Below are positions 23,424-35,522 of a stretch of DNA of 64,000 nucleotides, piece by piece. Each line of letters opens with the position of its first letter. Position 1 is the first letter of the stretch. Under the pieces are notes generated by a model. It was not told where the DNA came from, made no database searches, and saw nothing but the letters and a program-made list of their open reading frames with translations. A program made the position numbers and the translations under genes. Source of the DNA: Galeruca laticollis (taxonomy: Eukaryota; Arthropoda; Insecta; Coleoptera; Chrysomelidae). The DNA is taken from assembly GCA_963921935.1 (NCBI GenBank), contig OY998180.1:113094183-113158182 (forward strand), given 5' to 3'.

Positions 23424-24764
23424 TATTAATTCTCTTGTGAAAGAGGTTCGCTGTCAGATTCTTCAGTGGTGGAGAGGCTGGAGAGACTTAACTTTTTCTT
23501 ATGTCTTGTAATGTTATTTTTTATGCCCTTTGTCGTACTATGTTTATATATGAAATTTAAAATTTCTTCTATTTCGGAGTCTTCGTTGGAATACTGCTGT
23601 GCTATTTCCTTTGGGTGTTTGGAGTTGATTGAATTTTCCAGAAAGTCACATATTTGGGTGAAGTTTAAGATTAACGGTGAGGTTCTATCTTCAATTTGTT
23701 CTTTTATAGGGATTAGTATATTTTCTATATCTTTCGAAGACATTTTCGCTCTTTTACTTTGTTTCGAGGGTTTTAGTGGAGTAACAAAAGTGGGGTTGGG
23801 TGAATTTTCCTAAATATCTGGTGACGTGGAAATTTGTCTTTCAGTTGTTTGTGTGTTAACTTCTGATGGATGATTTGGTGGAGTGGGTTTAGATGTTTGT
23901 ATTATGTCTATTGTAGAAGAGCTTGAGAATTGAAAGATTGAGGTGCTTGGTAGTGGAGGGTAAGATATTTGGGTGGTTTTTGCTGTTGGAAAGGTTGTGG
24001 AAGAGGGGATATGAATTGATGGTAATTTTACTGAGGAGGATGAAGTATTTGATGGTATTTTGGTGATGGAAATTTCTGTTGACGATGATGTAAAGTTAGA
24101 ATTTTTTTCTGTGGTTGGGTTAGATTGTATTTCTTTGTCTTCCATATGTTCAGGAGGGTCTAGTTGAGCCAGGTAAGTTGGGCAGTCGGATTCTTGATGT
24201 CCGATTGTTTTGCATTTTTGGCAATTAGAGCCATCAATATATAGGTATAATCGGTGAGTGGTATTGTCATGGGAGATGTTGAAAGAGTCTGGTATGTTTG
24301 CGTGTTGGAGTGGTTTGATGTAAATTGGTCTTCTAAAGCTGAGTACGTGGCTGTATTCAGATTCTGGCATACCAATTGAAGGTAATTGTAGATACTGCAG
24401 ATATCCACATTTTTCTCAGTTCTTCTTCCAAAAGAGAGTTAGGAATTGTTGGGCTAGTGTTAAATATAACCAATCTTTGGGCTGGAGTTATTAATCTTCT
24501 TATTTCTACTTTAGTTCCATTATTTTTGCTTGTGTTGTGGGCACTAAGAAAATTATCTACAATATTTTTTGAGGAAAGATAGATGCAAATTCGGTTATTA
24601 GCAATTCTTGAAGCAAACAATACGTTTTTGGGTTGTATGAGGGATCCTATAGCTATTATGTAGTCGTGTATCTTTACTCCATCCATTGCTGAGAGAACTA
24701 CAGCTTAATCTTTTGTTGGGTATTTGTACGTATTTACTATACTTGAGTAGGTAGTAGTTGTCAT
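23424..24764 (-). pseudogene. I-like copy 1 ORF1 (Gag)
   Basis: The ATG at 24764 starts a frame that matches the ORF1 of the intact 51-kb copy. An early TAA at 24705-24707 stands where the sister copy has a Gln codon. The protein then shows NVLFASRIANNRICIYLSSK, VEIRRLITPAQRLVIFN and, after a frameshift near 24400, YSHVLSFRRPIYIK. A single CCHC knuckle, CQKCKTIGHQESDC, follows, then a Ser/Thr-rich linker and a C-terminal part ending at 23426. A further stop lies near 23808. Gag of this type packages the element RNA. Confidence 0.8.
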
Positions 24765-25179
24765 GTTTTAATTGGAGAAATTATCTCCTGGTAGATTTGT
24801 CTCGTTCATTTTTCACAATATTTGAAATATATCTGAATCCGACACTGTTGTTGAATGGATTCAGGTTACTAATTATTGGTGTAACCTTACTATCGGTATT
24901 TCAACTTTTTCAGATTAATTGGAAATAAAAAGTCTACTCACAGTAATTTCTTGTTTGTTTTGGTTCAGTTTTGAATATACGCTAATTAGTTTTTAACTGC
25001 TTATTTTATTTAACGTTTCGGAGCGCACAGCTGTACAGAACAAAGGTTCGACACCGAATCAACTACTAGGGTTATTAGCGCTTTTACGGTACTATTATTT
25101 CTAGAAATGTTTGCAATCTAAATTAGATTGTATAGATCGATCTCCTTTAAGAAGTGAATTACATTCAACGAGGTGTTAT

Positions 25180-28100
25180 TCAACATACTTTTAAATCGGT
25201 CGGTAGTCCGTGCGCTTGACGATTTTGTTTATACTTTCTACATTCTACAAGACAGTGTTCAACAATTACATTAACTCTACATAAATCACACACTGGCGGA
25301 TCAGATGTTGTGTTTAAATGTTGGTAAGTAAACCGAGTGTGACCAATTCTGAGGCGTGTTAACACAGTTTGACATTTTCTATTCATTACGTTGTTAATTC
25401 TAGGTTTGATGGTTGGTTTATCTGAGTTTATCTTTAGATTGATCCCACTCGGCCTGCCACTTGTTATAAATTAATGTATGTTTTTATGTGACATTTTTAG
25501 TCTGACGCAAGCACTCTGTTTTCGCGCACTGCGCTATCACTTGTAATTGCTTCTTGTGCTGCCCTGTCTGCTTCTTCATTTCCGAGAATTCCTACGTGCG
25601 AGGGTACCCACAGGAATACAAGCTCTTTCCACCATGCCCAATTGAGTGAAATTGTTGCTTGATCATCTTAGGGATGGGGCAATGGCTGTATATATTTTTG
25701 AGAGTTTTCAGCGAGGTTGAAGAGTCGGAAATAATTAAGTACTCTTGTTCTGGCCTCCCATGAATAAGTATAAGGGCTTGAAGTATTGCAAATAACTCTG
25801 CAGAGAATACAAATAATAGTTTGGGTAATTGGCCTATTCGAGTATTGTTTTGGACTTTCACTGCTATTCCTACTCCTTCCGATGTTTTTGATGCATCCGT
25901 ATAGATTTGCACGTGGGAGGGGTGAATATTAAGAATGCTTTGGAATTTGGACTTAATAAGGGTTGGATGTGTGTTTTGTTTATTGAAGCTGCAAAGATCA
26001 AAGTGGCATTTCGGACTAGCAATAGTCCAGGGTGGAGTGCTGGGTTTGTTGTTAGTCAACAATATATTTGGTATGGTGATAGCTAAATCGTTATGGTAAT
26101 TGGCAACCCTTTCGTAAAATTCTGGAGCTGCTCTTTTTTTGTTTTGATACAGATTTCTATAATGATTTTTAAAGGTGTTGGTGTATGTTGGATGGTGCGA
26201 ATTTGTTGCAACATTAGTACCATAAGACATGCTGAGTAGTTGTCTTCTATGGTGTAAAAGTAGTTCATCTGCTTCACATAGTACACTTGAAGTAGAACTG
26301 GTACAAAATGCTCCGATGGCTAAGCGAATGGCAGTATTATGGATGGTATTTAATTGTTTGAGAGTGGTGTTTGTGGTCGAACCATAGGCAATTGCTCCAT
26401 AATCAATTTTTGATCTAACGATTGCTCTATACATTGTCTGAAGAGTACCCGAGTCAGATCCCCAACGTGTGCTGCTCAACATATTCTCTGAAGAGTACTT
26501 GAGTCAGATCCCCAACTTGTGTTGCTCAACATTTTGATTATATTTAAGTTGTTTTTGCAAGTCCTCACGAGTTCTAGAATATGATGATTCCAATTTAATT
26601 TAGAATCAAATATTACTACTAGAAATTTGTAAGTTTGTACGAAACTGAGATTTTTATTGTATAGTGTGAGACACGGTTGATAATTATTGTTGTGTTTTGA
26701 AAAGATAACATATTTCGTTTTTTCTGTTGAGAACATAAATCCAGATTCTTTTGACCAGTTTTCTATAGAATTTAATTGATTTTGAATTATTCTCCTTTGT
26801 CAATAAGTACTAAGTCGTCTGCGTATAATCTGTACTTGACAGGCGCTGTAGCTGTATCGACGATGTTGTTAATAGCTGTGAGGAGAACTGTAGTACTTAC
26901 TACTGATCTTTGAGAAGTACCATTTTCATGGAAGAAGCCTTTAGAGAGTTCTCCATTACCTTTGATTCGGGGATTTGGAAATTTGTTTTCAGTCCAAATA
27001 ACATTGTAGATGTCCATTAAAATTCTTTTGGCACAGCTAGGCAAATTTTTTATAAATATTGCAGGGATTTCGTCTGATCTTGGACTTGTGTTTTTCATTT
27101 TTTGTGATGTTTCTTCAAGTTCAGTTCCAGAGATATTAGCATTTAATGAAGAATCGTCATTTTGATCTATAATTATGGGAAAGTCTTTTTCTTGTTGTTG
27201 TTTCAAGTCGAGAAATTGTGCACAAAAATTTGAATTGCTAGAGTATTTTTTATAGGTTTCAGCTGAAACATTGGCTATTAGTTTATTTTCAAATGTGAGC
27301 TTGTTCTAATATTGAAGAGCTCGTATTCCTGTGATGGTGCGTTTCCCTGATACTCGTCGAATTTTGTTCCAAATTTCTGTGGATGGAGTGTTGTCATTAT
27401 TGCTGGCTACGAATTCATGCCACTATCCTTTTTTGCGTTTTTTATCATGTATTTACATCTTACTTTTTGTTTTTTAAATTCGATCAGGTTTTCTTGCTTT
27501 TTGTGCTTTATCCATACATTGTAAGCATGTTTACTTGCTCTAACCGTATCTTGGCAGTTTTTGTTCCACCATGGTACGGGTTGACACTTTTTAATCAGTG
27601 ATGTTTTTTTTACTGATTCTTTTGCTGCTTCTAACATGGTATTTGCTAAATTATCAACTGTTCCGTCTATATCCGATTTTATTTCAAAGTTTGTTATATT
27701 TTCTTCGATTGTTTGCTGATACAGTGCGTTTTTATATTGCCATTTTGTACTAATGTTTGTATTGGTTATATTCCTGTGATTGGAGTTATTAATAATTATT
27801 GGAGCATGATCACTATTATCAATGAAAGGTGAAGTTTCCCAAGTTAGTACGGTCAGTAAATTTGGGCTACAAAAGGTAAGGTCTAAAGCTGCTGTCTCTC
27901 CAGTGCAGGGGTTTAGCCTATTGTCTTCCCAACTGTTCAGAAGGCAAAGACCGCAGAGTTCTGTAGTTGATGCAACAGTTTGCCTTTGTTGGAAGTCATT
28001 TTGCATTCCCATTCGATGTTGTGGCTGTTGAAATCTCCAATAATGATACGTAGAGATGTTATTTGAGAGAAGAGATCTGTTAGTTCTTGACTTTAAATTT

Positions 28101-28400
28101 CTTTATTGCAAATAGAAATTTTTCGTTCTAGGTTAATAGAGACTGCAACAGCATCTAAATTTGTTTTAGAGATATTTCGTTGACATCAGCGTTCTTTTTT
28201 ATGTAAATTGCAACTCCTTCACTAGCTATCTTTGAGTTTACCCTGTTTTTATGGAAAGCTGAATCATTTTTTAATTTAATTATTTTCTTATCAGTAAAAT
28301 TTGTTTCCTGTAGTGCTACAATGAATGGGTTATATTAACTTATTAAATGTTGTAACATAGGTAACTGCGAGTGGAACGCGTTCAGGTTCCACTGAAGAAT
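25180..28400 (-). pseudogene. I-like copy 2 ORF2 with RT deletion
   Basis: The APE N-terminus (28400-28012) is decayed; its C-terminal half is open at 28012-27407 with DNSDHAPIIINN and VPWWNKNCQDTVRASKHAYN. In 27206-26787 the RT starts normally (MKNTSPRSDEIPAIFIKNLP) but jumps from ENKFPNPRIKG straight to GELSKGFFHENG, removing RT fingers and part of palm; YADD remains at 26814-26825. RNase H is in 26482-25592 (VQIYTDASKTSEGVG and AELFAILQAL). The C-terminal Cys/His box CDLCRVNVIVEHCLVEC is in 25386-25180. A 50-bp tandem duplication lies in the thumb region. Confidence 0.8.
26434..26533. repeat. 50-bp tandem duplication in I-like copy 2
   Basis: The block CTGAAGAGTACCCGAGTCAG at 26436 recurs at 26486 as CTGAAGAGTACTTGAGTCAG, and both continue into matching ATCCCCAAC and GCTCAACAT segments. 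The two 50-bp units differ by a few bases. Confidence 0.85.
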
Positions 28401-28437
28401 GTAGGTGATATAGTAAATATATTCATAGGTTTGTTTA

Positions 28438-29730
28438 TTAGTACAATTCCTGGGATGATGAAGCGTCACTTTCTATATCCGTTGATCTAGTGCCAATGTG
28501 CTTCATGATTCTTGTTCTGAGTCGTGAACAGCGAGATTTAATGCTTCTTTCCGTGAGATAAGGTCGGGTTTGGTGAAGTTGCAAAGTCAAGTTGTCAAGA
28601 TTATTGGTGAATTCCAGACTGTTTTTTACAGGTTCAGGGGCTCCCATTGTATTATCGAGCAAGAGCACCAGTTGATCAAAATCGAGTGAGCTGGGAGAGT
28701 TTTGATTGTTTATAAAAGTTTGTTCTGGTAGTAGTGACGCTTTGCAGCTTTTGGATTCATCAGTTTTTGGGTGCTTCTTTTTTTGTTTGGGTTTTATGAA
28801 TTGTTTTGAGTACTTTCTTTCTTCGGGTATATCTAGCATAGAGATAATCTGTCCTATGCGTCTTTTACGTCCACTATGCGCGGTATTTATGTCGATTGGG
28901 GCTAGTTGTGGTGCAGGTATTGGTGGAGGTTTTGCAGCTTGGATCTTTTGTAATTGATCTGTATTTTCTATGAGAGGTTGTGTGTCAATGTCAGTATTTG
29001 CATTTTGAATATTTGATTCCCGATTTTGATTTGTCATTGTACTTTGAGTAACAGCTGGTAAAAAATCGAGACACTGAGAGGCGATATGACCATCTTTTTT
29101 ACATTTGTTACAGGAAAGACCGTCTTATGATATGTATATACGATATGGTGTGCCGTCGAAAGATGAAGTGATATAGGAAGGTATATCTGTAGGAGTTGAG
29201 ATAGGTTTTATGTACACTTGGCGAAAACTTAGAATGTGACTATACTCAGGGTTCCACACATTCACTTTTAAAAAGGTCATAGGCGAGAGTAGGGTGAGAC
29301 CTAACTGTTTCAGTTTATTTGGCAAGACATCATGGGGTATAGATGGACAAAGATTTGATAAGACCATTCGTTGAGATGGAGTAATGAGTCTACGACCAGC
29401 AAGTATAGAGTTACCGATTTTAATAGATTTATGTTTATTCATAAAAGTGTCCACTGCTTGTTTGTTTATTAGGTATATACATATTCTACCATTGGAGATT
29501 CTTCAGCAAAAAATAACAGATTTTGGACCAATCAGATACGCTAGTGCGTATATGTAGTCCTGGAAGAACAATCCATCAATTGTTGGAAACACAACAACTT
29601 GCTCCTTTCTGGGAAATGTTTGTTGAGTGAGAGCGGATGCATAAGATGTACTTTGAGCCTGTGGGTGATTTGTAACTGTACTTTGAGAGGAGCCTCTGTA
29701 GTCAGAAACCCTGTCAGAGGTTGTATTCAT
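28438..29730 (-). pseudogene. I-like copy 2 ORF1 (Gag), two nonsense codons
   Basis: One frame of 431 codons runs from ATG 29730 to 28438 and is interrupted only by stops at 29500-29502 and 29122-29124. It contains FPRKEQVVVFPTIDG, GRRLITPSQRMVLSNLCPS, PEYSHILSFRQVYIKP, and one CCHC knuckle CNKCKKDGHIASQC just after the second stop. The C-terminal part has a Lys-rich patch (KPKQKKKHPK) and ends at 28438. Absence of frameshifts over the whole ORF suggests moderate age. Confidence 0.8.
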
Positions 29731-29769
29731 GGTTCTATTAATAAATTTTCTGTAGGAAATTTCATAGGT

Positions 29770-30062
29770 TGTGAGGACGGATCTGTCTGCTTGAATATTT
29801 TGGATATATAATCAGTAAAAAACTGATTTTTGTCTATTAGACTGAGCTAATTATAGTTTGTTTAATTTGCGAAAAGGAAAAAGTTCATGCAACTTACAGA
29901 TGGTCACCTCTATGTACTACTTTTTCACGATACACAAACTCGTATTTTGATTTGTTGTTAATGAGCTATTAAAGCACCGATAAGCAAAGTGTACTCGTCG
30001 GCTACCAGAATAGGAATCCTATTATTATTCTGTCTGTAGTTATTCACATTTATTCACAAAAG
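29770..30062. other. Probable 5' UTR of I-like copy 2
   Basis: No reading frame of interest. The stretch lies between the ORF1 start of I-like copy 2 and the target duplication of the LTR element, so it is most simply the 5' leader of the retrotransposon plus target DNA. Confidence 0.35.
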
Positions 30063-30066
30063 CTCT

Positions 30067-30329
30067 AGTTATAGAACCAGAAATTTCTATTAATAAATAA
30101 TAATATTATATTACGGTAAATAAGATAAGAAATGCAGAGTTAGCTTTGTTCTAGTATATATATTCATTTCCATTATTATTCAGATTGTTGTTTGGTTTTA
30201 GTGGTTAAGATACTTTTGTTTAGCATTGTCAGTTTATTCATTAGCTTTGTAGCAAGTATTATAATTTTAAGTATATTTTGAAAATAAAGTTTTTTAAAAA
30301 ATAGTTTTCCGTGATAAAAATATATAATT
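30067..30329 (+). repeat. Left LTR
   Basis: Starts AGTTATAGAACCAG and ends AAAATATATAATT. AGTTA at the LTR start is a hallmark of errantiviruses. The last T is shared with the primer-binding site. Preceded by CTCT. Confidence 0.9.
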
Positions 30330-30346
30330 GGCGCAGTCAGTAGGAT
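30329..30346 (+). promoter_or_regulatory. tRNA primer-binding site
   Basis: TGGCGCAGTCAGTAGGAT directly after the left LTR. TGGCGCAGTC complements the 3' end of insect tRNA-Ser, the primer used by the 17.6/297/ZAM-type errantiviruses. Confidence 0.75.
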
Positions 30347-30514
30347 CTGTGCGGTCGTGTAAAATCTTTGTCGGTGTTTCAACATCGAGTGCAGATTCCA
30401 GAATCTACTATCTACGAAGAAAGAAGTAAGCGGAGCTCTTCAAATCGCTTGTAAGTGCCAAGTTTCCTTCTTTACTTTTCCATATCTTTTTAAAAGTGTA
30501 GGAGAGATATTTTT

Positions 30515-30518
<4 letters not shown>

Positions 30519-30547
<29 letters not shown>
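30519..30547. repeat. (AT)n microsatellite
   Basis: Uninterrupted AT dinucleotides in the leader just before the gag-like start codon. A second, longer AT run lies at about 33239-33292 between the repeat-rich ORFs and env. Confidence 0.95.
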
Positions 30548-30548
<1 letters not shown>

Positions 30549-30567
30549 GTGCTGCCGAATTTATTTT

Positions 30568-31897
30568 ATGAACAAATTGGAAAATTTATTGGAAACATTC
30601 AATAAATTGAATATTATTGAAAATAATATAACTAATAATAATTTTGAGAATTCAATTTCATCTGTGAATATAAACGAAATGGCTACTGCTACTGTAAAAA
30701 CCCTCAATTGGGATTTATTTAAATTAAAATTAGAAAATATTAAACCATATGAGGGTAATAGTAATACGGTAAATAAGTTTATAGTCAAGTGCTAGAAATT
30801 AATCGAAACATACGCTATATATAATGACGTCGAAATAAACAACCATATATTGGAGTGTATACAGGAAAAAATTATAGGAAATGCTGAAGCCATGGTGGGC
30901 AATCGAATGGAATTAAACACATGGCAAAAGATTAAAGAAGCCTTGAAACAGTGTTTCTCAGATCGAAGAGATCTGGACTGCATCGTGCAGGAATTAACAC
31001 GAACAAGGCCATAAAAATTTAATCGATTTCGGGGCTAGACTCCAATTGCTAAAAAGTAAAATTATTCAGAGAATCAGTAATGACTTTACTCTTACTGAAA
31101 ATGATAAGAGATGCACCATAAATCATTGTGATAAGACGGCACTGAACACCTTTGTTTCAGGAAGTACCGGTGTCCTTAAAAACAATATGCATTTGAAAAA
31201 GCCTAACTCTTTAGAGGATGCAATGGCTTATGTCGAAGAATTCGAGAATTTTGAAAGATTATAGGGTCATTTAAATGAGCCGAGATCCTTCAAAAATTCT
31301 AGTAGTTATAAATCACCTAATAATAATTCATATAATTATAATAATCGAAATCAGAATGATAAATATTCAAATTATGCTAGAAATAACTATAACCAATATC
31401 AATGTTTCCAACAACGACAGAACTTTCCAAGCCAACCAATTGATATAAAGCCACAACCACAGCAACCTCGACATTATCCGACTAATGCGCAAGTATTTGG
31501 TCCAAAAAGAAATGTTTTCAGGCCACATCAAATACCTGTACATAGTTTACCTAGACCGGAGACTATGTCGACTACATCGAGAAATTTTACGCACTCTCCA
31601 AGGAGAAATAATAATTTTATAAATCGAAATAATAATAACAATAATAATACTGGTAATAATGATAATGATAATAATAGATTTAGAAATACTAATAATAATT
31701 ATTTCCAAAATAATATTCAAAATCCGAATTTCATATCCGAAGAATTATTTAACAATGATTATGGTGAAACGGAAGAAGTAGAAGAAATAGTTAATTTAGC
31801 AGATGATTTTGAAAATTACACTATTACGAAAGAAGATGACAATCAAGAACAAAATCAAAATTTTAAGAATGCTCCTAAGAAAAGAAATCCGAGGTAG
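30568..31897 (+). pseudogene. Gag-like gene of the LTR element (broken)
   Basis: The frame opens at ATG 30568 and stops at 30793-30795; reading on gives ETYAIYNDVEINNHILECIQ and NTWQKIKEALKQCFSDRRDL, typical of errantivirus Gag. A frame change near 31015 leads into 31046-31264 (SLEDAMAYVEEFENFERL), a stop at 31262-31264, and then a long Asn/Gln-rich tail to 31897. No zinc knuckle is seen, which is common in errantivirus Gag. So: two stops and one frameshift. Gag forms the particle core. This is described as it stands and not repaired. Confidence 0.75.
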
Positions 31898-32283
31898 CAG
31901 AAATTAAAATTATTTCAAATGAACCGTTAGATAATTTTGAAACGTTCGTTTATAAGGGACAAAAAGACATTCAAGAACCGTTTGAATACATTAAAATCAA
32001 AAACTCAAAATTTGAATATCTTCCAGATAATAAAATGGATTTTATACCTGACTTGTCAAATTTATTTAATATTGATAATGCTATGGAAAATAACGAAATT
32101 GAAAATAAGGAAGTAGATTTAGTACCTGATTTATCAAATTTATTCAATATTGAGAATAGTGTAGAAAATAATTTGATTGAAAACAATGAAAATGATATTA
32201 ATAAAATTTATATATCCGATATTCAATCAAGAAATAAAAATATTATATTGAATGACATTGATTTGAAAATACAAGAAAAATGA
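31890..32283 (+). CDS. Repeat-rich ORF in the pol position, unknown role
   Basis: Directly after Gag, in the -1 frame relative to it, an open stretch contains two copies of an acidic repeat unit around PDLSNLFNI, at about 32044 and 32125 (81 bp apart). The -1 position is where pol begins in errantiviruses, but no protease or RT motif occurs. It ends in a TGA that overlaps the ATG of the next frame (ATGA at 32280-32283). I do not recognise a function. Confidence 0.45.
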
Positions 32284-32929
32284 ATAAGGAGATAATGAAA
32301 ACAAATGAAAATATACAGGTTCTCATGAAAAAAGAAGTAAGTCAAGTAAACGGAAAAGATACGAAAAATGAAAACTTCAACAAGAAGATGGAAGAAAACA
32401 ATCAAATCATAAATAATGAAAACAAGAAGAATATAAATGAAAGTATAGAGAAGAATAGAAATCAGGAAATAGAAGAATTTAACGAGAAATCAAATGAAAA
32501 TATAAAGAAGAATAGAAGAAAGAAAATTGTTAATGGAAATAAGAAAATAGAAGAAGGTAACGAAAAAATGAATGAAAATATAGAGAAGAATAGAAATACG
32601 AAAATAGTTGATAGAAATAAGAAAATAGAAGAGAGTTCCAAGAAAATTAATTAAAACTTAGAAAGGAATATAAGTAAGGGAATTGTTGAGAGAAATACGA
32701 AGATAGATGAAAGTAACAAGAGCGTAAACAAAAGAAATGAAGAAAGAAATATACGAGTAAACAAGAAAATTCTAAATCATGAAAATAAAATAAGAAGACG
32801 AACAGATAGTCAAGAACTTCAAAAATTTATAAGAAAGTATTCGGAACACTTTGCTTTAAGGTGGTACTCAATACAAGAAGTTATCAAATGGCATAATACA
32901 TATGGAAATTCTATGTACATATGTAATTA
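32280..32929 (+). pseudogene. Lys/Asn/Glu repeat ORF, predicted coiled coil
   Basis: 216 codons with one in-frame TAA at 32652-32654. The first 124 codons consist of diverged repeats of about 21-23 residues built on NENIEKNRN, KIVDRNKKIEE and similar units, strongly charged and likely helical. The final part reads ELQKFIRKYSEHFALRWYSI and is less repetitive. The start overlaps the previous frame as ATGA. Nothing known matches; it occupies space where pol would be. Confidence 0.45.
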
Positions 32930-33237
32930 GATTAGATAATATTGATTAATATCATAATAATAATTTTCGAAGTTAAAAATAAATAACAATAAGATTAGAT
33001 ATAAGAATTAATATCATAATAACAGTAATAACAATCTGAATACATATTATTTAGGTACAGTTGAACTATAAATGAATAACAATACAATAATTAGACATAG
33101 AAATATATAAATAATGATAATAATTTTCAAAGAAATAATACAAAATATTCAATTCTTTCGTTTAATGATTTTATTCATTATTATTTAAGTTCATATCAAC
33201 TAGTTATTAAAAACAATAATATAATTAGATATAGGAG

Positions 33238-33294
<57 letters not shown>

Positions 33295-33820
33295 TAATAA
33301 TTTTGAAAATAATAATATGAAACATCCAATTTTTCATTTTAAATTTTATACATTTTGTCAAAATGTAAATTGATGATCTTGATTCGATAATTCAAAAAGA
33401 AATTGATTATTTACCAGAAGTTAGAATCAAACGTGAAAAATGTTTAGATAACACACATTATTTGTAATTTTATTTCAATGAAATTTAGAACAAAAATAAC
33501 TCAATTTGTTAGAATGTAAATTGAAATATTTTAAAATAATTTACTTTTGATTTAAATGATACTGATTTCATTTAAATAATCTTCTATAGATTTAAATTAA
33601 TCCATTGGATCGGAACGATCACTTAATACTGTCACATTATATACAAAATCATAAAAAATTATACAAACAAAATTTAGAGATAAAGAAAATTACCAAAATA
33701 TAAGAAAACAGAAATCATTAAAGATTTAAAAATAATTTTAGAAACTAATAAGAGAATTTATTATAGAAAAAAAATGTAATTGAAAAATCAAAAACTAATT
33801 CAAACAAAATGTTACAGCAA
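32930..33820. other. AT-rich non-coding stretch with (TA)n
   Basis: About 890 bases with very high AT content, containing a long (TA)n run at about 33239-33292 and no coding signal. It separates the repeat ORFs from env. Confidence 0.6.
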
Positions 33821-33821
33821 A

Positions 33822-35522
33822 ATGAAATTGATGATAATGGTAACCCTGTTCCTGGTTTTTCATACCAAATGCAAAACCGAAGACATACAAGTTACCAAAT
33901 TGAATAACTTAATATTACCAATTAACTAAGGATTATATAAGCTTATTTATACTAAACATACTTTTATATATTATATAAATTTAAAAGAAATAAGTAAGCC
34001 AATAGGAACAGTTAAACAATATTTCTATAAATTAAGAAATAGTCTAGTAGAAGCTAATGCAACAAACCCTAGTTCATACCATAATTTGGCTGAGCAAATG
34101 ATGGAAAGAACGAAAAGTTTAATCAACACATTGGATAGCAAATCAGGAAATATTTTCCCTCATATTAGAGCAAAAAGAGGATTAGTAAATGCTGTTGGAA
34201 AAATTGATAAATGGCTTTTTGGTACTCTTGATTCAGATGATGAAGAGAGATATGATAACGCGATAAATATATTACAGCAAAACCAAAAACAAATAATTCA
34301 CGAAGTTAATATGCAAATATCATAAAATAAGAAATTAATCGATCATTTTAATAAATCATTAACTACCTTGTGGCATAATCAACAGAAATTACAAGATAAT
34401 TTGGAAAACTTTCATATATCAATAGAAAGTAAAATAATAACTTTAAATAATTTTATTACTTTTTATAGTAAGATTTCACAGATTAACTTGGATTGTCAAA
34501 GTTTAATAACGTTAATTGACAATATTGAAAATTCCATTACATTTTCCAAATTAAATTCAATTCATAGTTCAGTGATTTCAAAATAATAAATTGTAGAAAT
34601 GTTAAAGTATTTAGATACAATATATGAAGAAGAACAAATTCCGAAATTTAATAATATTTCAACTTACTATCTATTTCTGGATTCTCAAGTAACTTTTTCA
34701 AAGTCTAAAATAATTTTTGCTGTCCATGTACCCATCCTGAAATCCAAAACTGCAGAATTTTATCACTTATACCCCATCATTCAAAACCATAAAATATTTA
34801 TCCCATTACAACCTTACTAGGCAAAAACTCCGGTAGAAATAATTTCAATAAAAAAAGAGTGTCCGATGTTAGAAGAAAAATATTACTGTCAACAAGAAAT
34901 GAAGTCAAGAGATAATTGTACTATGGAAATATTAAACGGCCATTCTCCTACGAACTGCTATGCTAATGATGCTCACCTTCAAGAAACTATAATAGAACCA
35001 GTCACAAATAATGAAGTTTTAATTATTCCAAATTCAGCGATAAAAATACTAACAAGATGTACTTCTGATCAATATTTGGAAATTAATCATCCATCAATTA
35101 TCCGAATTCCAGAAGATGGAGAAGTTGGAGAAGAAATATTTTCAACCAACATCCAAATTAGAAAAGGAAAATCAATAACATTGCCAAAATTAGATTCAAA
35201 GTTTTTAGAAATTCGACCATATAATTCACCAACCTTAACTAAAATAGATTTTGAAGGATTATACGAAATTAATAAAATTGCTAAAAATATAAAACCTATT
35301 CAAGAAATAATAATTCCAAAGCAACATACAACAATAAGTTTATTTTCAATAATTTTAATTATTTGCATAAGTATAATAATATTTTGGTTCATACGAAAAT
35401 TCCGAAGAAGTAAAAGAAGAAACAAGAAAGAAAAAATCAAGAAAGAAGATATCAAGACACAAGACATTGAATTGGAAGAAACAAATTCAAAATCGAAAAA
35501 CAACTTTATTTTTCGATCTTAG
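33822..35522 (+). pseudogene. Env gene of errantivirus / F-protein type, nonsense-broken
   Basis: One frame of 567 codons from ATG 33822 to the stop at 35520-35522, interrupted by stops at 33927-33929, 34323-34325, two adjacent ones at 34584-34589, and 34818-34820, with no frameshift. Features: hydrophobic N-terminal signal-like segment, a RAKR furin-type site at 34167-34178 followed by a Gly-rich hydrophobic stretch, Cys residues in the ectodomain, a membrane span at about 35329-35394 and a basic cytoplasmic tail. The family resembles baculovirus F fusion proteins. This copy cannot make the protein as it stands. Only the relic is described. Confidence 0.8.

Larger units (their letters stand above)
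19700..24764 (-). mobile_element. I-like non-LTR retrotransposon, copy 1
   Basis: On the minus strand a gag-like ORF1 is followed within a few bases by an ORF2 with AP endonuclease, reverse transcriptase and RNase H, and a C-terminal Cys/His box. That domain set (APE-RT-RNH) fits the I group. The 3' end is marked by an A-run (T-run at about 19702-19711 on the plus strand), followed by CCTAGTAGTTGATGCG. Coding capacity is lost through several stops and frameshifts, but gross structure is full length. The 5' boundary is set at the ORF1 ATG; the true 5' UTR probably extends towards 24960. Confidence 0.85.
25010..29730 (-). mobile_element. I-like non-LTR retrotransposon, copy 2
   Basis: Same layout and family as copy 1 and in the same orientation, lying immediately upstream of it on the minus strand. 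ORF1 is nearly intact. ORF2 has decayed and has lost most of its RT. The 3' side around 25060 carries CTAATAACCCTAGTAGTTGA, close to the 3' end motif of copy 1. The 5' UTR lies towards the LTR element at 30067. Amino-acid divergence from copies 1 and 3 is substantial, so these are separate subfamilies, not recent duplicates. Confidence 0.8.
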
